A stretch of DNA of 64,000 nucleotides from Maniola hyperantus (taxonomy: Eukaryota; Arthropoda; Insecta; Lepidoptera; Nymphalidae). The notes under the pieces were generated by a model, which saw only the letters and a program-made list of their open reading frames with translations, searched no databases and was not told the origin of the DNA. The stretch lies in contig NC_048537.1 in the NCBI RefSeq assembly GCF_902806685.2, forward strand, positions 13,662,720-13,726,719, given 5' to 3'. The position numbers and the translations under genes are program-made. This document shows, piece after piece, positions 34,757 to 46,637 of the stretch. Position 1 is the first letter of the stretch, and every line of letters starts with the position of its first letter.

Positions 34757-34925
34757 ATTTAGCACTTGACTGCAATCTCACCTGGTGGTAAGTGATGATG
34801 CAGCCTAAGATGGAAGCGGGCTAACCTGGAAGGGGTATAGGAGTTTTTATTAAACCCACACCCGGAACGCTAAATCGTTGGCGGCATGGCTTTGCCGATA
34901 GGATGGTAACTAGCTAGAATATCAA
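34757..34925 (-). mobile_element. tRNA-derived SINE S2, 3' part
   Basis: TTGACTGCAATCTCACCTGG, GGAAGCGGGCTAACCTGGAA, and GCCGATAGGATGGTAACTAG. The tRNA-like head is missing. Confidence 0.65.
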
Positions 34926-35393
34926 TAGTTAAATTATTTTTTCATTTAAACGTTAACTCCTTGCATCATAATTAAAAATTTAATGACCGCCGTCGATCTG
35001 AACCTGTTGTTTAGTAGCTAATAACTGTCGTTCCATTCCGATTCTGTATACAGCATGCCGCAGTGGCCTCATTTCCAGCTTCGGAAATGATTCGGCTTGC
35101 CGCTCACAAACAATACAATGCGCTCTTTTTCCTCTTTTCTAGTCTTTTATTATTAATTGTTAGCTCTTTTTTTTCATTTACTTTCGTTGTTTTCATCTTA
35201 TTCGGATCTAAGAGAAAATTGACCGTTATTTTTAAAAGTTATATATCTATGTGATTTTTTTTGTTAAGTATCTACATATTTATTTTTTGGTTACAATCCA
35301 TACAAATACGCATCTAGATTCTAGTGGCGTACAGGTCGGAGCATATAAAGTATCCTAACTAGTTAAAATAAATATAAATAAAATATATAAATA
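34926..35393. other. No gene recognised
   Basis: AT-rich flank of the pogo-like element. The TA at 35392-35393 is its target duplication. Confidence 0.45.
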
Positions 35394-35845
35394 GGGTAAA
35401 ACTATACAAGATGCCCCAGCGGGCAAGACGCCTCACCACTCTCACACTCACACAAATTAAGATAGGCGATTTACGATGACACACCGACATAGCCGCTAGT
35501 GCTCTTTCAACTTGTATGGCGCAAACACGTGTTTCTTGCATTTATTTTTGAAGTTGTGGTCAAATCAGTGAATTAGACCTTAGAACATATTGAGGTGAGT
35601 ACTATACAATTTTCTCGATTTAAACTACTAATTTGTTATTCAAAATTATAGTTAGAAATACAAAATCTGTGATAAATAACCTACGATTTAGTACGTTTCT
35701 CACAGTTGTTACCGTTTAGTGGCGCCGGCATTTGAGGTGGGGCATCTTGTACTAAGGTATTTACAAGATGCCCCAGTTATCACGGTGTAAGACGCCCCAT
35801 TTTTAGTGCCACAAAATAATACGTATGTTTTACATTTTTTCAGTA

Positions 35846-35944
35846 ATGCCACGTAATTATGTAAGATCTACTTTGCGGGCATCTTGGTCTGAAACTGAAC
35901 ATATACAACAAAACAGAAAATATACAAAAACGGAAGTTGATTAA
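35846..35944 (+). pseudogene. N-terminal remnant of pogo-like transposase
   Basis: The frame starts MPRNYVRSTLRASWSETE, the typical opening of pogo/Tigger-type transposases before the helix-turn-helix, then runs to TAA after 32 codons. The DNA-binding and DDE parts are missing through internal deletion. A donor-like GAG|GTGAGT at 35592 suggests a 5' UTR intron in the parent element. Confidence 0.65.
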
Positions 35945-35985
35945 AGAAAAGTCTTGAAACCAACGAAAACATGTAAATTATCTAA

Positions 35986-36369
35986 AAAAATGATAAAAAG
36001 AATGTTGTTAAGAAGGATATAAAAGGAAAAAGACCAGCAAAGAAAAAAGCAAAGAAGATTAAACCTGTATTTCAATCATCGGACAGCGACAGTGAAGACG
36101 AAAACAAGCAAGAAAGTTCTGATGAAGAGATATCCGAAGAAGACAACGAAAACAGATGTGTAGAATGCACTGAAGACTATTATAAAACGACATCAACAGA
36201 AGACTGGATTAAGTGCTCTTCTTGCTCTTTTTGGCTGCACGAGTTCTGTACAATGTACAAACCGTTGTGTAATAACTGTGGTAAAAAGCTAAGAGAGAGA
36301 AGCTATCACGAAGTAAAAAATAAAGAAAAAATAAAGTATACATTAAAGAGTATAAGTTACAATATGTGA
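35986..36369 (+). pseudogene. C-terminal remnant of pogo-like transposase with PHD-type zinc finger
   Basis: An open frame of 127 codons without a start lies in another frame from the N-terminal piece. A Lys-rich stretch and an acidic run (SSDSDSEDE) lead to a Cys/His module: CVECTEDYY, WIKCSSC, FWLHEFC, CNNC. This matches the C-terminal PHD-like finger found in one group of pogo/Tigger transposases. It ends TGA at 36367-36369. Confidence 0.7.
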
Positions 36370-36860
36370 TTTAAAAGTCGATCTCTAACTAGACTGTTTT
36401 ATTATAATTATTTTAAAATTTCTGAAGATTTGTTATTTCTATTTTACTGGGGCGTTTTGAAACTGAACTGAGGCATCTTGTCATGCAATGACCGCACAAA
36501 ACGCCCCACCATAGGTTTTAAAAAAGCTAATATTATGTGTTATTGATAAGTCTGAACTACCAAATAAATATGCCAAAAGATTCTTAAATTATTGTTTTTT
36601 CATTAAGTACCAGTATATTTATCTAATACTTTAAAAGTAAGGTTTTAAAGAAGTCTATAAAAAAGTGGGGCATCTTGTATAGTTTTACCCTAAATAAAAT
36701 TTACTTATTTTTATTTTTATTTAATGATGATATTCGCATGTCAATTTTATGCTAATGATTTTTGTAATTAGTTAGGTATGTACTTTTAGCGATATAAGAG
36801 ATACTTTTCGTCAACAAGTTTTCAGTGGTCTTGTTTAAGTAAATCATATTTTTATATCGT

Positions 36861-37092
36861 ACTAGCTTATGCTCGCGACTTCGTCCGCGTGGTCTACACA
36901 AATTTTAACCCCTATTTCACCCCCTTAGGGGTTGAATTTTCAAAAATCCTTTCTTAGCGGATGCCTACGTCATAATAGCTATCTGCATGCCAAATTTCAG
37001 CCCAATCGGTCCAGTAGTTTGAGCTGTGCGTTGATAGATCAGTCAGTCAGTCAGTCAGTCAGTCAGTCACCTTTTCCTTTTATATATTTAGA
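36861..37092 (+). mobile_element. Helitron-like family H2 copy, well preserved
   Basis: CTAGCTTATGCTCGCGACTT, CCCCCTTAGGGGTTGAATTT, and TGCATGCCAAATTTCAGCCC, with six or more CAGT units and CCTTTTCCTTTTATATATTT. Confidence 0.75.
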
Positions 37093-37508
37093 TTAGAGAA
37101 TTTACGTACTTATGTATGTATTCTTAGTCAAAGATTACGCTCTCTCCGAAAGTCAGCTTGCTGATAATAATCGCACATCTTCTATTGATCCCCAGTTATC
37201 TCATCGACTGGCAGCAAAGCAAAATCGTCGATAACGATGCCTCAAATTTCAGATGAATAGTTGCGTTTGAGTAAACATAACGTGTTAAATCGATTGTGAA
37301 TTGTACTTTGAACCTTATGTGTTTGCAATAAAAGTGATACTTTTGACAAGAGCGATCGAAAGTCAAGGATTTCTAATACTAGGAGGTCCAAACATCAGGA
37401 TACTTTTGAAGTTTTGATACACAGCGTCAATTTCGTGAATGATCACTCCAAGGTCACGGGTCTACTAATGCCATAATGTATAATGTGTTTATACCTGGGT
37501 TTCCAGTG

Positions 37509-37599
37509 ATGTCTGAACGCGACAGTATGAGTGTGAGTGCAGTGGCCGGTAGTGTGTGTTGCCGCGTGCGTTCAACGATGCAGTGCTTCGGATTCAGCG
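37509..37599 (+). CDS. Candidate alternative first coding exon C of the DBS-like GEF
   Basis: From ATG 37509, thirty codons (MSERDSMSVSAVAGSVCCRV...) plus one base run to AGC G|GTAATC (37599/37600). The phase-1 end would join exon 47250 as G+AA (Glu), giving ..CFGFS-E-AECDGCG. An acceptor-like tttccag lies two bases before the ATG, so a 5' UTR exon may precede it. Codon choice is GC-richer than the flanks. It is the nearest of the three candidates and the one I would test first. Confidence 0.4.
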
Positions 37600-38907
37600 G
37601 TAATCAGTTATTACAATAATGCTCTGTGACGTGCACTTGGAATGTCTTTGTTATTTGCAGCTTCATGGAAGCGTACATTATTTCTGAATTATAGATGTGC
37701 TGCAAGTTGCAACTGTACTGTCGTTGTTGACGTCTTACGGTTTACTATCTAGGTGTAATGTAGAGGTTATAATCATTGGTGATGGTTTATTATCAACTTC
37801 TGTAGTTATGGCTTGTGAGATACTCATATAATTTGTACGTATATACGTGACTAACCTCTTTTAACTAACAATACAACTAAGATCTATAAGTACGAGAATC
37901 AAGTCCAAATTTTAATCATCTATAATGTATAGTTAACATGAATTAAATGTTTATTTTTTATACTTAGGTACTAAATCTTAGAATTTTCGCGATGCTTAAC
38001 TATATTCGTCTATTTATTTTCCTGAACCGATTTGATACGTTACATTTTACAGTAGCAACATCACAACAACTATAGGTATAAAAATTGAAAACTAGTATTG
38101 ATTCTGATAAGGAAAGTATAAAATGAGGAAAACATATAAATTGTATGTGGCTAAAAGTAATGCACCAAACAACTGGTTTAATGATGACTCGAAATAACAG
38201 AACTCAATGATCTCTTTACAGAACGTAACAAGAAAGCTAACACTTTTCACTTCAAAGATAAAAGAGATCACAAAACACAAAAAACCAATCAAAAAAGTAA
38301 ACGATGTGGAAAATCAATTCAGATTCACGTCAAAATCACGTAAAATGGCGGATTTAAAAAGTTGTAATGACTAACGGTAACGGTGTAGGAGGCTTACTTG
38401 AACACCTGTATTTGTTATAGTTATAATCGTGAGTCTGTGAATTAATATCTACAGACGTACCAACAAGTCGGCTGCCGACATTTTATTCCGACAGGTAAAT
38501 AAGCTGATCTTTGTCGAAGTGGGACTATCTTGCCAACCCAACGAACCCATACATATCTACAAAAGTCTTCATCTATCATCTAAACTCTACTTAAGATAAA
38601 AAATATGTTTGTGACCGAGTCAGGTGGTAACCCAAACGACCAAGAGATGAGCAAAAAGGAGATGATTTTGAATTTAGAAGTTATAGATTCAGTAACAACA
38701 AAAACGTCCTATTTACACTCGAACTATGTATCTATAGAATCAAGAAAAACAAAAATCAGACTATAGTGGCAAGCAAAAAGTAGTAGCGATGATCTCGGAT
38801 TTGGAAACTGCAGATTCAGTAACAAGAAGAAAAACACTTTTTGCACGTGAAGAATGTATCTTTAAAAAAAAAGCCTCATTGAACAACTTCTTAGCCTTTA
38901 TATTAGA
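37600..38907. other. No gene recognised
   Basis: AT-rich, probably intronic if exon C is real. No repeat recognised. Confidence 0.4.
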
Positions 38908-39242
38908 CTAGCTGATCCGCCCCGGCTTCGCTTGGGTGGAATTTAGAAAATAGAGGTGGGAGTTGAATTTCCAAAAATCCTGGAACACGTACTTATTTCT
39001 TCAACCGAAACCGAAAACCCAAATACCAATTTTCATGCAAATAATTTGAAAAATGACTTACTTTCGTACAAACTTTCATCCCCTATTTAACCCACTTAGG
39101 GGTAGAATTTCGAAAAATCCTTTCTTAGTGAATACCTACTCTTTACAAAGAACACACCCTCAAAATTTCATGTCTCTAAAACCAGCGGTTTAGGCTGTTT
39201 ATATATGTCAGTCAGTCAGTCAAGACTTTGAATTTTATATAT
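38908..39242 (+). mobile_element. Helitron-like variant element
   Basis: GACTAGCTGATCCGCCCCGG, GCTTCGCTTGGGTGGAATTT, and CCCACTTAGGGGTAGAATTT, with (CAGT)n near 39215. It shares the end architecture of H1/H2 but has a different body. Confidence 0.6.
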
Positions 39243-39739
39243 ACAGACAGATCATTTATAAGCATTTTAGAAAAATCAAAGTCTTTGATGAGTTGGAAGC
39301 ACGTTGGAAGTTGGCAGGATTTGCAAGTTGCCATGTCTGTAGATGGTAAACTGTGTGAAGTGTCGGTGAATGAGTGAAGAAACCGTATCAACTGTGGTCT
39401 ACCGAATACCGATTTAAATGTACGGGAGCGCTCGGAGCGAGCGGCGCGTGAGATGTGTCCGATAAACTACCGGCTTGCGCTTGCGCACATGCGGCTTAAC
39501 TTCTTTATAAAAAGCCAGAAATTAGGCAAGTGTACTTTAAGTATATAATACCAAATATCGTATTAAAGCTTAACATATATTAAAGCGATGAAATACATCT
39601 TAATAAATTGATATCCAGGCTGATATACATAAATTTAAAAGCCTTTTAATAAAAGATTTAAAAAAAAACATTGATATCTGTGTCGAAATTACAAAATTAC
39701 CGTCTTGTTTCAATAATTCAAGTTTTTAGTGTACGATTT

Positions 39740-39990
39740 ATATCGGAAGCTTTGGATAAGTAACAGGATAAGTGCTCTGGTCTTTTGGCTTTGGATAAGC
39801 AACAGGATAAGTGCTCTGATCTTTGGCTTTGGATAAGTAACAGGACAAGTGCTCTGGTCTTTGGCTTTGGATAAGTAAAAGGATAAGTGCTCTGATCTTT
39901 GCCTTTGGATAAGCAACAGGATAAGTGCTCTGGTTTTTGGCTTTGGATAAGTATACGATAAGTGCTCTGGTATTTGGCCTTTGGATATTT
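39740..39990. repeat. Minisatellite, about 38-39-bp unit, about six copies
   Basis: The unit GGATAAGTGCTCTGGTCTTT + GGCTTTGGATAAGTAACA is repeated with point changes and one shortened unit. The minus-strand open frame here (39710-39916) is just the translated repeat. Confidence 0.85.
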
Positions 39991-42184
39991 GGATTTGTTT
40001 TTGATCTGGTGGTAATGTAATGAATAAAATAACCTTTTACGAACGTAATTTCTATGGCATGTTTATGACCAAATTATTTTTTCAATATTATTTAATTTTG
40101 CATTAAAATATTAGAACTAAATTGAATACTTGATCTTCAAAAGTGCCACAGCCATACCTACCACAGTTACGATTTAACATTTCTCGTCATTTCTATATGA
40201 AATACTTTATCGTTTCTCTTTCTACCTAGTTTCGACAATCTTGTATGGAAATCCTTTCATAATTCAATATTCCTAGATTATTGACCCGAAAAGTAGGTGT
40301 GAATGACCTCTGGAGTGTCTGCGATTTTTCATTGTAACTCCCACATATTATATCGATGCCATAACCGTTTTCTTCCTTTGAATATAACTACCTACGAATT
40401 TGTTATCTTACCTTATGAATGATGGGACTAAACGAAATGATAGACGTATCATTTTGTAGTGCCCGCGGAATGTCTTGAAATTTAGTTTAAATTCTGTTAA
40501 TCCATACAATATTGAATCTTAGTATAAAAGATAATCTGTAAGTTTAGGTTAAAGCAAAATTACTAATAAGCCAAAGATATATAATAACACATATTTAAGC
40601 TAAATCATAGAAATTCCTCCTACATCAATGTTGTATTGAGTCCTTATTGGTACTCGGTAGGAAGGCTAGGAAGTTATAAGATTGTTATATAATAGAACAC
40701 ATCTTTGAAAGAAACTGTGGAGAAGCAATATCGTAAAGATGTTATTCGTAAAACAGTAACAATGATCTTCGATACAGAAAATTGCCTCGGCGCAATAAAC
40801 ATGGAGCAATTTGCTCGGAAATTATGTACTCGGAGATATTTATTGAGCTCATTACACTGAATGACCGAGATCATTACGCACTTAATCTTTGTTTTATGTA
40901 TGTACCTACTGTTGATTTGGTATTTAGGTACACACACCATCAAAAAGAACTATGACCTTGAACTTGCGCAGTGGGTTATTTATCGATCTATTTGATGATA
41001 ATATGAAAAAATTATACAACCATGTATAGTCCGCGATCTATTAAACATACTTAGAAGAGGTTTGCATATTATGCGATTTCTGTGAAAATCTTCGTGTTAA
41101 TATTTGGTGTGAATGAACTCTGAATAAAAACTTGATTCACATTTAACAAGAAGGTGATTCATCAAAACTCGTTTCTTTATTGATTTTTTGGATGCTTTGT
41201 TAATTTCCGTGAGTTTTGGATAAATTAATTAAACAACTGCTCCTTTTCCCACGATATTTTATATTTTAGTTTTATTACCTAAGACACTTTTATCATCTTC
41301 GACGTAGTCGACCCGTTTGATACTTTGATCTTTGAAGATCAATAAGTTATCAGTCTTTAGGTTCCTACCTGGATATATAAACACCTAGTCCTTGACTCCT
41401 TGCCGAATTTCTTTAAATCAGACCTAGTTCAATTTTAGATTAATCTACTCGTTCCTAATACGCACTGCTAGAATGCGAAATGTAAGGTCATTCCGCCTAA
41501 GGATCGGCTTCCATTATCCCCGCTGCCTTTAATATTGTATACTTACTTTCAAAAGAAAAATAGGTAAATAGGCATCTTCTAGGTAGGTGCGTTCCACCTA
41601 AGGCTGCATCATCACCTGCTATTTGCTGTGATTGTAGTCAAGCGTAAGCCTTGTCAAATTCAATTCGTCATCATCCAGCAGATTCTTTTTACCCGACTAA
41701 CAGGAGTTTGATATTGTTCATTTACTTTACTTTTTACCATGACCCAAAAATTCAGTAATTTGATAGATATATGATCACTGACGAGAATTTAAACAAATCT
41801 GAGAAAACGGCATTGGATGAGAATGCATAAGTAACTAATCTGCATTGAATATTTTTACCGATATTTGTCGAAACAGCCTTTAAACATAATGTGTTATCCT
41901 ACCTACTATCTGCAAGATGGACAATTTACAACACATATTTTAGAGAACATGGAAGAGCTGACGTCATTTACCTGTAGGTACCTACTCTGGCTTTGTGGAT
42001 TGTATCAGTCGAATGAAGCCTAGCATCCGGGCTGAGTTCCAATTGTGATGTTGCCTAGATGCGCGATCTATCATTCATCTCGCTTTTCATCGCCATCGCA
42101 TCGAAACTAGATGACATTGATTTCGCTGGAACTATTGTTTCAAGCTCAGACCGATGTGAATTTGTTTTGATTCATTGTACATAT
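39991..42184. other. No gene recognised; one short SINE S2 scrap
   Basis: AT-rich, with an S2 fragment at about 41606-41660 (AAGGCTGCATCATCACCTGC). Otherwise no supported feature. Confidence 0.4.
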
Positions 42185-42310
42185 CTATCATCTGGTGACA
42201 GAAGGGCTGGCTCTTGGCTCATTTTTTGTGCAACGGATCAGCCTGGCTGTACAGCGCGGAAATGCAGCCAGTATTCTTGGCAACCTTCCACGCGGGCATG
42301 ATTTGTATAG
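42185..42310 (+). repeat. Retrotransposon 3'-end fragment, copy 1
   Basis: GGCTCATTTTTTGTGCAACG, GATCAGCCTGGCTGTACAGC, GCGGAAATGCAGCCAGTATT, and GGGCATGATTTGTATAGTA. One frame reads RISLAVQRGNAASILG-like, consistent with the C-terminus of a reverse-transcriptase ORF. Copy 2 is at 44706-44820. Confidence 0.55.
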
Positions 42311-43675
42311 TAATAAGATAAAGTTATTGTAGGTAATATTTTCATTTAAAAAAAATATTCGCAAATTGATTTATAGGCCTGATGTTGTAACTTTTCTTGA
42401 TCAATTAATTATGTTCGATGTGGTAGATAAGCCAGTCATTTATACCATTCTTGGGACAAGTTAATAACGCTGAAAGGGCCGCTAGTTTTCACTCCTGTCG
42501 ACAGTCCCCACTGGCTGCCAATTTTATTCAAAGCATCTGAATGTGTCAGGTCACTTCGCATATTTCTTTTTAAATACTATGTACCTAGTTTGCTTTAGTT
42601 AGAAAGTAAATAATCGGATTGTACAGTGTCTGAGTCGTGTTCACTGAAGCAATTATGGTACGCCTAAGTATAGAACATAGATCTACATAGCCTTAATAGA
42701 ACCATGTTAAGTTTTAACTATGGCTTCTAGATCCTATAGCTATGGGGTCGTGTGGGCTCGACCGTCGACGGGAAATTGAATCTTTTGTTACCAGACGCTC
42801 GACTCGGGCCAATGGACATACATATTGTACCTATGCCTGACGGGCCATCGATTTTGTGTATGGATAATGTTGGTGTTGATGGTACACTTAAGATTACCCG
42901 GCTTAACTTAACAGTCTTAACGCTTTATATAAATACTCTAGGATTAGGATACACGAGCATGGAGTCGCCATAATGAACTGATATCGTCCTAATGGTTGTT
43001 GTCGGCCTCTTATTCGGAATTTCAGGGGTTCTGATTTCGGGCACCTAACTTTTCAAAGATATGTCGGTTTTAAGCAATGGCCATCCAAAGGGCCAAGTTA
43101 CCAATTCGTAATTTGACCTAAAGAAACATAATAAATGGGTTAAGGATGATGTAAAGTTTAGACACATGAAGATGAATTACTCAATTCTTAATTAGCTTTA
43201 ACATTATTACCCTTTGCTTATATACATAATATAATGTAGGCTACCTATAATAATAGGTACACCGTACATTTACAAATTGCAATAGTAATGATAGATATAT
43301 AAGTTTAGCCGGCTAAACTTCAGTTTATTTCCTCTACCATTTATTTTAATCGTAACATACTACCTAGACGAAATGAGAACAATTGCTTCTCTGACTATGG
43401 AAATTCAAAATGATTCGGCACGTATTCGTTATTGCTAAATGGCTCACGAAGTAGGCTTTTGTGGTTGTGCTGTTTGACCTAAAATCGGAGCCAAATATTT
43501 GTGGTCTTAGTTACATGATACTGAATAGGCGTTTCGTATGATTTACCTGCTTCCGAGACTAATATTTTGAAACCTTCAGATAAACCCATCGGGGTTTATA
43601 TCGATAAACTGACAGTTTTTGTTGTTTTTTTTTTTTTTTATGCATATTGTTTATATTTTATTTATATTGTTGTTT
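42311..43675. other. No supported gene; one GC-richer open frame
   Basis: A 73-codon frame at 42752-42973 is GC-richer than its flanks and reads smoothly (RLGPMDIHIVPMPDGPSI) but has no family I recognise. It may be an old element fragment. Confidence 0.35.
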
Positions 43676-44128
43676 TTAGGATTTCGTACCTCAAAAGGAA
43701 AAAAGAAACCCTTATAGGATCACTTTGTGGTCTGTCTGTCTGTCCGCCTGTCCGTCGTGTCTTTCAAGAAAACCTATATGGTAGGTACTTCCCGTTGACC
43801 TAGAATCATGAAAAATTACTAGGTATGTAGATAGGTCTTATTAGTAAAGGATTAATTCCGAAAACCGTGAATTTGTGGTTACATCACAAAAGATAATAAT
43901 TAAATGTATTCATGAACAAATAATTAATTAGTATTTTCAATTTTCAAAGTAAGATAACTATACCAAGTGGGGTATCATATAAAAAAGCTTTACCTTTACA
44001 TTCTAAAACAGATTTTCATTTATTTTTATGCATAATAGATTTTGATTAATCGTGCAAAATGTCGAAAAATACGACTGTAGTACGGAACCCTCGGTGCGCG
44101 AGTCTGACTCGCACTTGGCCGGTTTTTT
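43676..44128 (+). repeat. Family G interspersed element, near full length
   Basis: About 450 bp: TTAGGATTTCGTACCTCAAA (hairpin-like start with CGGAACCC), (GTCT)n, CCGTTGACCTAGAATCATGA, AAACCGTGAATTTGTGGTTA, AGTGGGGTATCATATAAAAA, ATTTATTTTTATGCATAATA, and the end GCGAGTCTGACTCGCACTTG + GCCGG. Non-coding, no clear TIR, class unknown. Seven or more copies or fragments occur in this window. Confidence 0.75.
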
Positions 44129-44539
44129 TAAACCTTGGTAATTAAATTCACACAAGTTTTTTTTCGATTTTATAGTGAGGGCTTTTTGGGCTGGGTGCTG
44201 CATTAATATTTTTTGTAATTTCAGTGAGTGAGAGCATTAAAAAAAGTCGGCCATAAAAGTCCACATACAAGCCGAAGATGGAAAGCATAATGTGCGCATT
44301 TGAGTGGATTGGAGCAATAAAAGGGCTGGTCGCAACTCGCATGTTTCATACACATTAGTCAGCTACTATGTTACTACGGAACAGTCGGTCATAGAACAAA
44401 GATGAGATTCAATTTCGCTAAAAGGGTCATACATGAGGGAAAAAATAGAAAAAGCGGATGATTTTTGGTTCTATCTGTGTGGCACGTGGGGCAGTAGTGC
44501 GAATTTTGCGGAAATAACAAATCTATGATTCATTATTAT

Positions 44540-44705
44540 CAACCCATCCGGCCCACTACTGATCACGGATTTCCTTTCAAAATGAGATGGGTTTAGGGCA
44601 TAGTCCACCATGCTGGCCAAGTGCGGACTGGGAGACTTCACACACCGTTGAAAACATTATGGAGAACATGCATGTAGGTTAGGTAGGTAGGTACATCTCG
44701 ATGTT
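44540..44705 (-). mobile_element. tRNA-derived SINE S1, 3' part
   Basis: TATCAACCCATCCGGCCCAC, CCACCATGCTGGCCAAGTGC, and AACATTATGGAGAACATGCA. Confidence 0.6.
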
Positions 44706-44820
44706 TTCTGGCTCATTTTTTGCGGAACGGATCAGCCTGGCTGTCTAGCGCGGAAATGCAGCCAGTAATCTTGGCACTATTCCATGCGGGCATGATTTGT
44801 ATAGTACCTAATTAGATAAG
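44706..44820 (+). repeat. Retrotransposon 3'-end fragment, copy 2
   Basis: GGCTCATTTTTTGCGGAACG, GATCAGCCTGGCTGTCTAGC, and GGGCATGATTTGTATAGTAC. Abuts the SINE fragment ending at about 44705. Confidence 0.55.
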
Positions 44821-44892
44821 GTACTATTCCAATTAATGTTTACTATTTACACACGAGTAGATATCTACTTACTTACGATTTTGCTTTTATAA

Positions 44893-45010
44893 ATAATATC
44901 TGTCCCGGCTGTACTCACGTCCGGGCTAACGTCGACTAAACACGTGAGTACAGCCGGGACAGATATTATTTATAATGGAAATCACTCACGGTACTTTAAA
45001 CGCTAAAAAA
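44893..45010. repeat. Long-TIR MITE family M, centre deleted
   Basis: CTGTCCCGGCTGTACTCACG, then almost directly AACGTCGACTAAACACGTGA and GTACAGCCGGGACAGATATT. The shared 3' flank GGAAATCACTCACGGTACTT follows. The missing centre is present at 12786-12990. Confidence 0.75.
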
Positions 45011-45657
45011 GCTTCTTTTAACCTAAAACTGGCACCGCATAGCGTGTTTATAAATAAAAATACGCAGATTAATTAAAGCAAAGCCGAGAGTTCAACATTT
45101 CATGAATGTCAGGGTCATGAGTGCGCTATGAAGGCCGCTGCCGCTAAAGTGGGTGCGCTTCGAAACACTCGCAGAGCTTCTCTGGCTTCAGGTGGATACT
45201 TGTGTATGTGTACCTACATCCGTGTACTTACTTTATATTTCTGATGCGAAATAAAAGCTCTATTGACTTTGTTCTATAATTATTTTTATTATTACTTCTA
45301 AGGTATCCTCTTTATTTGAGTTAGGTACCTACTTAGTTTGATCACAGTAATTGAAAATGAAAATATTAAATTGGAATATATCTAAATATATAAAAGACTG
45401 ACTGACTGACGGACTGATTGATCTAACAACGCACAGCTTGATTAATTAATTCTTGAATTTGTAGGTACCTTAGAAACGGCAACTTTCACGTGTTAGAATT
45501 TCAAACCAGCTTCCTTCTTCTGGTGAACACTTATGCAAACATGACAGACACACATTGATTGCATGAAGGTTACCTTCATTTATAAAAGCCGAACTAATCT
45601 CATATTACAATAATTAGGAATTACGGTTCTTATCGTTTCCAACTTGATCTAAGAACG

Positions 45658-45930
45658 CAGTGGCGTAGCTAGGTAACCAAGGGCCCTGGGGCAAATCAAA
45701 AATGGAGCCCCACTGCTATCTAAACTAGTTAGGTTTTATCAAATAAAAATATTAAATACAAATTATACATTCACAGAAAGAATTTAGGGGAATTCCTTAG
45801 TAACTTTCGATTTATCATATTTATTTTGAAAATGGGAGAAATTTTCAAAACTTTAGTTCGATCGAGAGCCCCCTGAGCTTTAGGGCCCCGGGGCACTGCC
45901 CCGCCTAGCCCCTAGGTAGCTACGCCACTG
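45658..45930. mobile_element. hAT-type MITE
   Basis: Inverted ends CAGTGGCGTAGCTAGGTA and ACCTA(A/G)GTAGCTACGCCACTG-like, 273 bp apart. Flanking octamers TAAGAACG and TTAGTACG match at six of eight positions, a decayed 8-bp duplication. The interior has GC-rich GGGCCCTGGGGC and GGGGCCCTAA-like arms. Confidence 0.72.
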
Positions 45931-46637
45931 TTAGTACGAGGTATAAATAAATAGGTGTTGCTGTTTTAACTCATACAACTAATTGTGTCCTAGGTAAGCC
46001 TGGCATTGTTTTGCATAAATCGCTTGGCTGTAGGTACTGTCTTTGCTGGAAGGATGGTTACTAGCCTCGCCCAAAGATTCTTACCACTAAAACAGTAGAC
46101 TAAAGCAGTCTGGACAATCTCTGACTCTAAAAAATACAACCCCCTGTATTGTTTTCTTATAATATTAGACCAGGTATTGCTTTCAATATTTTCAGTTTTA
46201 TTTTGCACCGTTTTGCATCATTTCCTTCCAATTTCAAGACGTTCAACTACCTATATATACCTACCTACTAAAGTTTATTTGAAATTTCTTTTCAAATTCT
46301 CCGCATCTAACTTGTGAGTAGTTTGGATATATTTTGTACATACGAGATGAGTTTAAATCTGGAATGGAAATGGAATAAAAATTTAGCCAATTTTGTGAAA
46401 TCACATCAAGTTTCGTTGTCGCTACTCGTTCGTTATAACTCCAGACAGTTTTCAAGTGCAACGGTGCATACTGATTGAATTTTCCCAACTGCACGATGGA
46501 GACCGAATTCGCTTTATATTTTTGAGTGTGAACTGTGGGCCTCTTCTATCTATTTTTAATTTTACACTTTGAATCAAATTGTTTTGTGTTATTAGTTCTC
46601 TCACGTTCCAAAGCCTATGTTAACGTACCTACTACCT

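Larger units (their letters stand above)
35394..36690 (+). mobile_element. Internally deleted pogo-like (Tc1/mariner superfamily) DNA transposon
   Basis: The 25-bp inverted termini GGGTAAAACTATACAAGATG(CCCCA) at 35394-35418 and 36666-36690 are perfect and flanked by TA at 35392-35393 and 36691-36692, the superfamily's target. Within the termini, GATGCCCC words recur at 35767-35774 and, as GGGGCGTTTTG/ACGCCCC variants, near 36450-36505. It encodes only the two ends of a transposase (35846-35944 and 35986-36369), so it cannot move itself. Intact ends suggest it could still be a substrate. Length 1,297 bp. Confidence 0.88.
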
